Shown here: in pieces, positions 19,130 to 25,579 of the stretch
Layout of the letters: each line of letters starts with the position of its first letter
Position numbering within the stretch: position 1 is the first letter of the stretch
Assembly: GCA_035344155.1 (NCBI GenBank)
Contig: DAORAL010000004.1
Location: forward strand, 124,001-188,000
Direction of reading: 5' to 3'
From: UBA1845 sp002338715
GTDB taxonomy: Bacteria; Planctomycetota; Phycisphaerae; UBA1845
DNA: 64,000 bases
Made by a program: the position numbers and the translations under genes
The notes under the pieces: generated by a model
Seen by the model: only the letters and a program-made list of their open reading frames with translations
The model's database searches: none
What the model was told of the DNA's origin: nothing

Positions 19130-20881
19130 TTGCCAAGTCTCGTTCGATCACAAGATCGGTCTCGACCGTTGACGTGGGCCTGTTTGCTGACGGGCGCGTT
19201 GATCGTATTGCTCGTTGCGCCGACCGTTTTCGCGCAGGGTGATCCCGCGCAAGCGGTGACGCCTGCGGCTGCGTCACCGATGCAATATGGCGGTTGGGTG
19301 CTGCTACCGGCGCTGTCGGCGATTGTGCTGGCGATTGCGACGCGGCAGGTGATTCCATCGCTGTTCATCGGTACGTTGGTCGCTTCGATGATGCTTTGTC
19401 GAATCGCGCCGGACCATTCGGGCGGTGTGTTTTCGACCGTCATCGATGGTTCCGCTGACGCGATGGCCGTCTTTGTCGTGGGTGCGGTGGCCGACGCCGA
19501 TCACGCCAAGGTCGTGCTCTTTACATTGATGATTGGCGGGATGGTCGGCGTGGTGAATGCGTCGGGCGGGACGCGGGCGATGGTGGAGATGGTCGCGCGG
19601 CGGGCGTCGACAAAGCGGCAAGGGCAATGCACCGTCTGGCTCGCCGGTCTCGTCGTGTTCTTCGACGACTATGCCAACACCATGATCGTCGGGCCAACGA
19701 TGCAGCCGCTGTTCGACCGGTTGAAGATTTCGCGGGCAAAGCTTGCATACATCGTCGATTCGACCGCCGCCCCCGTGGCTTCGATCGCACTCGTCGGGAC
19801 GTGGGTCGGTGCCGAGATCGGATACATCGACGGCGCTCTTCAAGATGTCGCCAGTTCGGGCACGCCAGCATTTCTTTCGTCGGTCGATGCGTGGGGCACG
19901 TTCATCAACAGCATTCCGTATCGGTTCTATGCGATTCTCGCGCTGGTGATGGTGTTCATCATCGGTTGGACGGGACGTGACTTCGGTGCGATGCGCCGAC
20001 ACGAACAACTGGCGGCTGATGGTCGCGGCGTCGAAGAAACGCATGCATCCGAACATCCCGTCGGGCGATTCGACTGGTTGCTCGCGGCGATTCCGGTGTT
20101 GACGTTGGTGGCTGTGACGGGCGTTGCGCTGCTGTATCCCGGTTATGCCAAAGCCCATGCCAACGGTGTGCCGCTGGCGTGGAAGTCGATGTTCGATGAC
20201 GCCGATTCGTACAACGCGATTCTCTTTGGGGCGATGGCCTGTCTGATCGCGGCGATGCTGCTGGCCGTCGGTTCGCGCCGATCGAAGTTGCATGATGCGG
20301 TCGAGGGAATGGTCGAGGGGATGACGCGGATGTTCCCGGCGATCGTGGTGTTGGTGCTGGCGTGGTCGCTGTCGCAATCGTCGCAGGATTTGAAGGTCGG
20401 CGAGGTGGTCAGCGCTTGGCTGGTAGCGAAGAATTTCGCGATGCAGAATTTGCCGGTGGTCGTGTTTGCTTGTGCGGCTGGCGTGTCGTTCGCGACGGGG
20501 ACATCGTGGGGGACGATGGGAATTCTCTGCCCGGTGGTTGTGCGGGTAGCAGCCGACATGGGTGCGGACCTGCCAGCCGACACCGCACTGCCGCTGTTTT
20601 ACGGCAGCGTGGGAAGCGTGCTGGCCGGCGCGATCTTCGGCGACCATTGCTCACCGATCAGCGACACCACGGTCCTGTCGTCAGCCGCAAGCGGTTGCGA
20701 CCACCAGGTCCACGTCTGGACGCAATTGCCCTACGCCCTGGTAACAGCAGCAGTATCGATGGCCACCGGCGATCTCCTGTGTGCAAGGCTGCAACTGTCG
20801 CCCTGGCTGGGACTGGTTTTCGGCACAATCATATTGGTGGTGCTGGTCGCCATGCTGGGTCGAAAGACAAATCATCGGTAG
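19130..20881 (+). CDS. NhaC-family Na+/H+ antiporter-like membrane protein
   Basis: A 583-residue membrane protein with about eleven hydrophobic segments, assigned to the NhaC/antiporter C-terminal family. Typical stretches are V-V-F-F-D-D-Y-A-N-T-M-I-V-G (about 178-191), S-T-A-A-P-V-A-S-I, T-W-V-G-A-E-I-G-Y-I, F-A-T-G-T-S-W-G-T-M-G, and F-G-D-H-C-S-P-I-S-D-T-T near 505, where charged residues are expected to bind the ion. The start is a TTG with GGGAG 7 bases upstream. The first 37 residues look like a cleavable signal peptide (ending V-F-A-Q), unusual for this family. It lies 23 bases after purQ, so it probably shares that transcript. The transported substrate could equally be an organic ion. 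Confidence 0.85.
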   Translation: MPSLVRSQDRSRPLTWACLLTGALIVLLVAPTVFAQGDPAQAVTPAAASPMQYGGWVLLPALSAIVLAIATRQVIPSLFIGTLVASMMLCRIAPDHSGGVFSTVIDGSADAMAVFVVGAVADADHAKVVLFTLMIGGMVGVVNASGGTRAMVEMVARRASTKRQGQCTVWLAGLVVFFDDYANTMIVGPTMQPLFDRLKISRAKLAYIVDSTAAPVASIALVGTWVGAEIGYIDGALQDVASSGTPAFLSSVDAWGTFINSIPYRFYAILALVMVFIIGWTGRDFGAMRRHEQLAADGRGVEETHASEHPVGRFDWLLAAIPVLTLVAVTGVALLYPGYAKAHANGVPLAWKSMFDDADSYNAILFGAMACLIAAMLLAVGSRRSKLHDAVEGMVEGMTRMFPAIVVLVLAWSLSQSSQDLKVGEVVSAWLVAKNFAMQNLPVVVFACAAGVSFATGTSWGTMGILCPVVVRVAADMGADLPADTALPLFYGSVGSVLAGAIFGDHCSPISDTTVLSSAASGCDHQVHVWTQLPYALVTAAVSMATGDLLCARLQLSPWLGLVFGTIILVVLVAMLGRKTNHR

Positions 20882-20899
20882 GGTGCGGTTCACCGCACC
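20882..20899. repeat. Repeat D copy: small palindrome GGTGCGG-TTCA-CCGCACC
   Basis: A 7-base stem with a 4-base loop, directly after the antiporter stop codon and preceded by TAG. The same stem with loop CTTG recurs at 49843-49860, with related copies at 22088 and 22605. It resembles REP-type intergenic palindromes. Confidence 0.6.
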
Positions 20900-20981
20900 T
20901 GTTTCGGGCCGAGTATGCCAAACACGCTCGAATTCAATGGGCTCTGCCATTGGAATGACGAATGATCGGTTGGAGAAAATC

Positions 20982-22076
20982 ATGAAGAGCAGAACAAGAA
21001 TTGCACTCATTGTGTTCTTAACGATCACATTGACCAACTCCATGTTGCTCGCAAGCCAGCGATTTTGGTCGCTACATGACCTGATTGCATTTAGTGATGT
21101 CGTAGCAATCATCGAGGTTACCGCAGTTGAAGAATCCGAACCTCGCAAAGGAAACGCTGGAGACTGTCGCACAGGTGGAATGGTTCGAGATGTTTCGGCC
21201 ACATTCAGTTGGACCGAGCGGATCGCGCAATGTCCGTATGCCAAGATTCCAGAAGGAGAGTCGCTGAAACTGACATTCGCGCGGGCTCTGTACGGCGAAG
21301 AGGTCGGTCCGGGCCAACATCTTGCATTCCTTCAACAGAATTCGGCTGATCAATTCACTTTGGCCGCATATCCGAGGTACTCGATTTTTCCCGTGACGAA
21401 TGGCGGCATCGAGTTTCCCAGGTCTTGGCGCTACACCGAAGATGCGTTGGCCCTTTCGCCTTTGACCTCAGTGGAAGAAGCCAGATCGATCGTTCAAAAA
21501 GCAAAGATTCCAGATCAGCCTCAGACGTTTACGGCTTCGACGGTTCGCATTTGGAACAATTCGAGCGAACCTCTCGGTCAATCGATGTGTCGCTTCACGT
21601 CGAATACGAAAGAATCGCTGGGTGGAACAAGGGCGGATTCTCAACACGGCTTTCATACGATGCTTGCTGGGTATTTCAATTGCGCAATTCTGAACGAAAT
21701 GCTTCATTTGAAGGCAATGTCTGTCGACCCGAAAAACAGGCGGTTTGTTGTTTCGGGGGATTGGATAGACGGGTATTTTGTCGCAACGAAAATCACAAGC
21801 ATCCTTGACCGCGACGAGTTACTGAATGCCGATCCTGCAGTGCCGCTCGATGAGGCTGCCGCGATCAACATTGCAAAGGAGGCAGTTGCGGCGAATGAAA
21901 AGTGGGATCTTGGTGCCAAGTACGAGGCTCGGCGTGACGGCGAAGGCTGGTCAGTTATTGTATGGCGAATCACCGGATATGATCAGGATGGTTCGCCGCA
22001 GTTCACGCCTGGAGGGCATAGGATTGTTTCGATAGATGTTGATGGAAAAGTGACCCGGTACAGTATTGGTTGTTAA
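20982..22076 (+). CDS. Secreted protein of unknown function with C-terminal NTF2-immunity/PepSY-like segment
   Basis: The ATG at 20982 has TTGGAGA 6 bases upstream and starts a signal peptide (M-K-S-R-T-R-I-A-L-I-V-F-L, likely cut after L-L-A-S). The 364-residue product is not a family I know. Residues 25-150 contain S-D-V-V-A-I-I-E-V-T-A-V-E and G-Q-H-L-A-F-L-Q, which resemble small beta-barrel domains that open many secreted bacterial proteins of unknown role. The last 75 residues (E-A-A-A-I-N-I-A-K-E...W-S-V-I-V-W-R...G-G-H-R-I-V-S-I-D-V-D-G-K-V) follow the pattern of PepSY or NTF2-fold immunity domains. GC is lower than in the purine genes upstream. The role is unknown. Confidence 0.7.
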   Translation: MKSRTRIALIVFLTITLTNSMLLASQRFWSLHDLIAFSDVVAIIEVTAVEESEPRKGNAGDCRTGGMVRDVSATFSWTERIAQCPYAKIPEGESLKLTFARALYGEEVGPGQHLAFLQQNSADQFTLAAYPRYSIFPVTNGGIEFPRSWRYTEDALALSPLTSVEEARSIVQKAKIPDQPQTFTASTVRIWNNSSEPLGQSMCRFTSNTKESLGGTRADSQHGFHTMLAGYFNCAILNEMLHLKAMSVDPKNRRFVVSGDWIDGYFVATKITSILDRDELLNADPAVPLDEAAAINIAKEAVAANEKWDLGAKYEARRDGEGWSVIVWRITGYDQDGSPQFTPGGHRIVSIDVDGKVTRYSIGC

Positions 22077-22087
22077 CGCGCGAAGCG

Positions 22088-22101
22088 TGCGGCTTGCCGC
22101 A
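22088..22101. repeat. Repeat D copy (TGCGG-CTTG-CCGCA)
   Basis: A 5-base stem with loop CTTG, followed by GCCTAC, between the secreted protein stop (22076) and the next start (22127). Same core as the copy at 49843. Confidence 0.45.
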
Positions 22102-22126
22102 GCCTACAGAATTCAGCCGATGTATC

Positions 22127-22639
22127 ATGTCAAATTCGCTCAATGAAACTCGGCTTTCGATTGGCGTCCTTGACGATTTCAAGGGTGATACGACGATCCT
22201 GATCCTCGGTTATTCCGATTCATTTGCGAAACTTGCGACAATGATGCGCGCCACCATCGGTGGGGAGGTGCCCGCGTTATCGATTACCGAACTTGATTTT
22301 GTGGATGTCTATGGCCCACTGAGTTTGACGCTCTACTGCGTTGGTGAAGGCAAGACCAAAGGCTGCATCAAGTCGGAAGGCCCCGGTGAGAATTCGTATC
22401 AATGGATTCTCGACGATGAAGCCTGCCTTGAATATTGCGAGAAGCTGGAATTGCTGGCAGGTAGCGATGGGCTAGGCATCAGCATCTTGAGACATTTTAT
22501 CCCGAAGTTGTGTTGGAGATGGCGTCGTCACGCGAGTACAATTCAAGTATATTCAACTGATACCCGCAGGGTACGCATTGGCACGCTTCTTGCGAGACTG
22601 AATGAAAGGTGCGCCGAGGTAAACCGCACCTTTATATGA
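22127..22639 (+). CDS. Small hypothetical protein, apparently frameshifted near its 3' end
   Basis: As written, the frame from ATG 22127 runs to 22639 (170 residues), but the last 54 residues look wrong: they become Arg-rich and run through a palindromic repeat. Near 22476 the neighbouring frame takes over with H-Q-H-L-E-T-F-Y-P-E-V-V-L-E-M, then S-R-E-Y-N-S, and stops at 22560. Adding one base in G-G-C-A-T restores G-L-G-H-Q-H-L-E, giving an intact protein of about 144 residues. I recall small planctomycete proteins with a G-H-Q-Y-L motif and a C-terminal S-x-x-E-Y, but cannot name a function. It is either a decaying gene or a one-base sequence error. No clear ribosome binding site is visible. 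Confidence 0.6.
   Translation: MSNSLNETRLSIGVLDDFKGDTTILILGYSDSFAKLATMMRATIGGEVPALSITELDFVDVYGPLSLTLYCVGEGKTKGCIKSEGPGENSYQWILDDEACLEYCEKLELLAGSDGLGISILRHFIPKLCWRWRRHASTIQVYSTDTRRVRIGTLLARLNERCAEVNRTFI
22605..22633. repeat. Repeat D-like hairpin (AAAGGTGCG ... CGCACCTTT)
   Basis: A perfect 9-base stem with an 11-base loop. It falls inside the extended frame of the gene at 22127 but outside the frame-corrected gene ending at 22560, so it supports the shorter gene model. It may also act as a terminator, though no long T-run follows. Confidence 0.5.
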
Positions 22640-22691
22640 TACTTGCTTGTGCAATTACAAATCCCGTTTTGCAAATTGTCGAGGTCGACCC

Positions 22692-23510
22692 ATGAGAATC
22701 TGTCTGGATAGCAACTGTTTGAGGGACGAGGATTTGATCAACAAGGCGGCGAGTGAAGCTTCCGCAAGCGGAGGGAGTGTAGTTTTGCCCGACATACTAC
22801 TTGGGGAAATTGTCAAGAGTTTGGAATGGAGAGAAACATTCAAGAAGTCATTAGATCACTTGAAGGCAATATCCAAGTCAGTCATAGTATTCGACAGTGT
22901 GGCCGAAAAAATGCGGCAAGAGGAAAAGGATGGAGTCGGATGTGAGGATCTGTACGATGAGGCACTAACGCTTAGTTTTCGAAAATTCCTGAAGGAACTG
23001 GAAAATGACGAAGATGCCGCGCTGGATTCAATCAAGAACAACATAAGTGAGGCCAAGTCTGATGTGCAATACCGATTAAGAAGTGCAGTTGCTGTACATG
23101 CAAGTACGCTCGATACACTTGATGTTTGGAAAAAACTACTACCGGACAAAATAAAGAAGGACTTGCGCAAGGGTAATGATGATACTATAACAATGATCCT
23201 CAACGACAAGGCATTGGTGGACATCTGTACACGTACGCTAATTGCAAATGGATTCGGAGACGAAACTGCAAAGAAATTAAGCAAGTCGGATTCGGTTTGT
23301 CGACGAAATGTTTTGGCTCATTATGCGGTGACATTGCGTTGGCTTGCGACGGGCGGTGCCGAATCGCGGCGTGAAGGTCAAGTCCAAAATGACTACATGG
23401 ACTTGGAAGTCGTGGTTGCCGGCACGTATTGCACCGAAAATCGCTCGAAGGACAAAGTAGTACAGCAACTCGACGCAATACTCCGTCCGCTTTTTGGAGC
23501 AAGTAGTTGA
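22692..23510 (+). CDS. PIN-like domain protein, putative RNase
   Basis: The 272-residue product starts M-R-I-C-L-D-S-N-C-L-R-D, with Asp6 in the place of the first catalytic Asp of PIN-like nucleases. V-V-L-P-D-I-L-L-G-E-I-V follows (about 35-46), where the second acidic residue is expected. The C-terminal part has N-D-Y-M-D-L-E-V-V-V-A-G-T-Y-C (about 233), matching the usual N-D-x-x-D motif of the PIN core. The middle is a long Lys/Asp/Glu-rich helical insert, longer than in VapC toxins (about 130 residues). GAGG lies 7 bases before the ATG. Base composition is clearly AT-richer and uses ATA/AGA codons more than neighbours, suggesting transfer. No antitoxin gene is adjacent, so a toxin-antitoxin role is not supported. 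Confidence 0.65.
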   Translation: MRICLDSNCLRDEDLINKAASEASASGGSVVLPDILLGEIVKSLEWRETFKKSLDHLKAISKSVIVFDSVAEKMRQEEKDGVGCEDLYDEALTLSFRKFLKELENDEDAALDSIKNNISEAKSDVQYRLRSAVAVHASTLDTLDVWKKLLPDKIKKDLRKGNDDTITMILNDKALVDICTRTLIANGFGDETAKKLSKSDSVCRRNVLAHYAVTLRWLATGGAESRREGQVQNDYMDLEVVVAGTYCTENRSKDKVVQQLDAILRPLFGASS

Positions 23511-23683
23511 AACAAGCTCCGCCAGCCTAGCTAACTTCTGATGGGCAACCGCCGGTCGAAGATCCTAAAGAATCGGCAAAAGTTGTTGCCGCTCATATTC
23601 GTTTATGCTGCGAGAAAAGTAGCGCATCTTCGTGTTCGGAATCCATGTGTCAATTCTCGTTGCTTTAGATTTAGCTGGTGTTT

Positions 23684-24532
23684 CTATATCGCGTCCATTT
23701 TTGGATCGCCCAGCCACGCAATCAAATCCTTCAAAAACTCATCCCGCTGCGGGCCGAATTCCAGGGTGTGGCGGGATTTTTCGTAGGTGCTGATTCTGGT
23801 GTTGGGCCAGTTCAGCGATCTTACGAGTTCTCTTGAGCGTTCGTTGTCGATGATGCGCTCGTCGCCGGCTAGGAACATATGGAGCGGGACGGGCGGGGCT
23901 TTGGTGATCTTTGCGACGACCTTGTCCATTCGTCTCGACGCCAGATAAAAGCCAGCCGTCGCCTGGTGCAGTTGGATCGGGTCGTTTTTCAGGTACTCGA
24001 TGTACTTTGGCTGATCGGTGAAAAGCTCCGGATCGTTCAGCGGGATGTCGTACGAGCGCGTCGGTTCGGAAATCATCGAGAAGCCGATGCGGAACTTCTC
24101 CGCGTTTGATACCGAGATGATCGGATAAATCCCCGGGGCGATCAGCGACAGGCTCGCGAAACGCTTCGGATCGGTCACGTGCATCGCGGCTGACAATTTG
24201 CCTCCCCAACTCACGCCAACCAGATGAATGCGGTCCGTTCCGGAAATTTCGGCGAGGTATTTTGCGTAACGCAGGCCGTCCTCGATGAGTTGCGGTGAAG
24301 AATCGGCATGGCCGCGGGCCTGTGAGTTTTTGCCCGACCCGCGACGATCCGGCTGCAATACGGCGTACCCGGCATCGTGGAAGGCGGCAGCCGTCAGTTC
24401 ATACCACCCGGCGTGCGATTGAATGCCATGCAGGTGGAGCACGGCTTCAGAGCAGCCGGGGCGTGGCCAATAGCGTGCGTAGGCTTCGTAACCGTCGTCG
24501 AGCGTGATGTGTGTTTCCTCAAATGAAGGCAT
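23684..24532 (-). CDS. Alpha/beta hydrolase (serine aminopeptidase S33 / monoacylglycerol-lipase-like)
   Basis: A 282-residue cytoplasmic hydrolase. Residues 31-40 hold the oxyanion strand V-L-H-L-H-G-I-Q-S-H. P-D-R-R-G-S-G-K-N-S (61-70) matches the Hydrolase_4 family. The nucleophile elbow is G-V-S-W-G-G (Ser108). Late L-A-G-D-E-R-I-I-D-N and S-R-H-T-L-E-F supply the acid and histidine. The enzyme probably cleaves an ester of a lipid or small molecule; the substrate cannot be read from sequence. It is divergent from the uracil-DNA glycosylase gene. No ribosome binding site precedes the ATG, and a promoter-like pair lies so close that the mRNA may be leaderless. Confidence 0.85.
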   Translation of the reverse strand: MPSFEETHITLDDGYEAYARYWPRPGCSEAVLHLHGIQSHAGWYELTAAAFHDAGYAVLQPDRRGSGKNSQARGHADSSPQLIEDGLRYAKYLAEISGTDRIHLVGVSWGGKLSAAMHVTDPKRFASLSLIAPGIYPIISVSNAEKFRIGFSMISEPTRSYDIPLNDPELFTDQPKYIEYLKNDPIQLHQATAGFYLASRRMDKVVAKITKAPPVPLHMFLAGDERIIDNERSRELVRSLNWPNTRISTYEKSRHTLEFGPQRDEFLKDLIAWLGDPKMDAI

Positions 24533-24538
24533 CGCGGT

Positions 24539-24567
24539 ATATTAATCCAATTCCGCGTGAGTGTTAA
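24539..24567 (-). promoter_or_regulatory. Putative sigma70 promoter giving a leaderless transcript
   Basis: On the reverse strand TTAACA, a 17-base spacer and TAATAT. The -10 ends 6 bases before the hydrolase ATG at 24532, so transcription would begin at or next to the start codon, consistent with the missing ribosome binding site. Confidence 0.4.
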
Positions 24568-24617
24568 ATCACGCCGAGAATTTGTAGGGTCGCCGATTTT
24601 TGAAACCGTTTACGAGT

Positions 24618-25388
24618 ATGCAAAGCACTTCGAAACCCCAACACGTTAAGCGATTGTTGCAAGCCGATCGCTTGTTCGGCATGACGAGCGTGCCGACGCC
24701 ATCGGTGCTGCGCATGCCGGCTGGCGGTGGGGCGACAGTTGCGGGCGGTTCGTCGAAGGGTGCGTCGATCGGCGCGGTGTCGGTTGAGTCGAAGCGCATG
24801 CAGTTGGATGTGCTTGATCGCGAACACGTGAAGGGCTGCAAGAAGTGTCGCCTTTGCGAAGGGCGAACCAATACCGTGTTTGGCGATGGCGATGCCAATG
24901 CGCGGCTGATGTTCATCGGTGAGGGGCCGGGTTTCGATGAGGATAAGCAGGGCGTTCCGTTTGTCGGCCGGGCCGGGCAACTGCTGAACAAAATGATCGC
25001 GGCGATGGGGCTAACGCGCGAAGAGGTTTACATCTGCAACATCGTTAAATGTCGGCCGCCAAACAATCGCGACCCTGCGGCTGACGAAGTGATCGCGTGC
25101 ACGCCGTATCTGCACGAGCAGGTGAGGATTGTCGAGCCGGAAGTGATCGTGGCGTTGGGTTCGCCGGCATCGAAGTTGCTGCTCGATACGCAGACGTCGA
25201 TCGGTCGGCTTCGCGGACAGTTTCACGATTATCATTACACGAATCTGTCGGGCGAGGTGTCGAGCATTTCATTGATGCCGACGTATCACCCGGCTTACCT
25301 GTTGCGAAGTCCGCACGAGAAGAAGAAAACGTGGGACGATCTGCAGATGGTGATGAAGCTGATGGGCTTGCCCCTGCCGCAACGTTAG
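24618..25388 (+). CDS. Uracil-DNA glycosylase, family 4 (4Fe-4S)
   Basis: Removes uracil from DNA at the first step of base excision repair. After a variable N-terminus of about 70 residues there is C-K-K-C-R-L-C (Cys74, 77, 80), the motif G-E-G-P-G-F-D-E-D-K-Q-G-V-P-F-V-G, then C-N-I-V-K-C-R-P-P-N-N-R (Cys140, 145), V-I-A-C (Cys161) and T-Y-H-P-A-Y-L-L-R near the end. The CxxC pair and the later Cys pair spaced by 16 are the iron-sulfur ligands of family 4 enzymes, and H-P-A-Y-L-L-R is their second catalytic motif. The ATG at 24618 was chosen over the TTG at 24600; neither has a clear ribosome binding site. The N-terminal extension is longer than in thermophile enzymes and partly Gly/Ala-rich. 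Confidence 0.9.
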   Translation: MQSTSKPQHVKRLLQADRLFGMTSVPTPSVLRMPAGGGATVAGGSSKGASIGAVSVESKRMQLDVLDREHVKGCKKCRLCEGRTNTVFGDGDANARLMFIGEGPGFDEDKQGVPFVGRAGQLLNKMIAAMGLTREEVYICNIVKCRPPNNRDPAADEVIACTPYLHEQVRIVEPEVIVALGSPASKLLLDTQTSIGRLRGQFHDYHYTNLSGEVSSISLMPTYHPAYLLRSPHEKKKTWDDLQMVMKLMGLPLPQR

Positions 25389-25404
25389 ACCAATCGCCGC
25401 GCGG

Positions 25405-25468
25405 GTAGGGTGGGCCGTGCCCACCGCCGTTCGAACAATAACGACATGGTGGGCACGGCCCACCCTAC
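25405..25468. repeat. Repeat A, full element: 21-base inverted arms around a 22-base loop
   Basis: Left arm 25405-25425 (begins GTAGGGTGGGCCGTGC) and right arm 25448-25468 are exact reverse complements. The loop is related, in opposite orientation, to that of the copy at 49878-49941 (shared TCGTTAT and AACGGC). A lone left arm lies at 57396-57416. It has the size and form of a non-autonomous palindromic mobile element. Confidence 0.75.
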
Positions 25469-25492
25469 ATTTGCTGCATTTCGGATTCACAA

Positions 25493-25520
25493 TTGATTCG
25501 CAAGGCATCCTGCCTACAAT
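25493..25520 (+). promoter_or_regulatory. Putative sigma70 promoter for the AGCS symporter gene
   Basis: TTGATT, 16-base spacer, TACAAT; the start codon follows about 60 bases downstream, with a GGAGA ribosome binding site in between. Confidence 0.5.
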
Positions 25521-25579
25521 CGGTGCCCAACTCCTCCTCTTTGAACAAACTAAGACGCAACCGGTAGACGGAGACCCAC

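Noticed and set aside
19304..20647. 447-codon reverse open frame
   Set aside because: His/Arg-rich antisense shadow of the NhaC-like gene.
22692..23510. VapBC-type toxin-antitoxin module
   Set aside because: The upstream small gene is not antitoxin-like and ends 130 bases away; the PIN-like protein is far longer than VapC.
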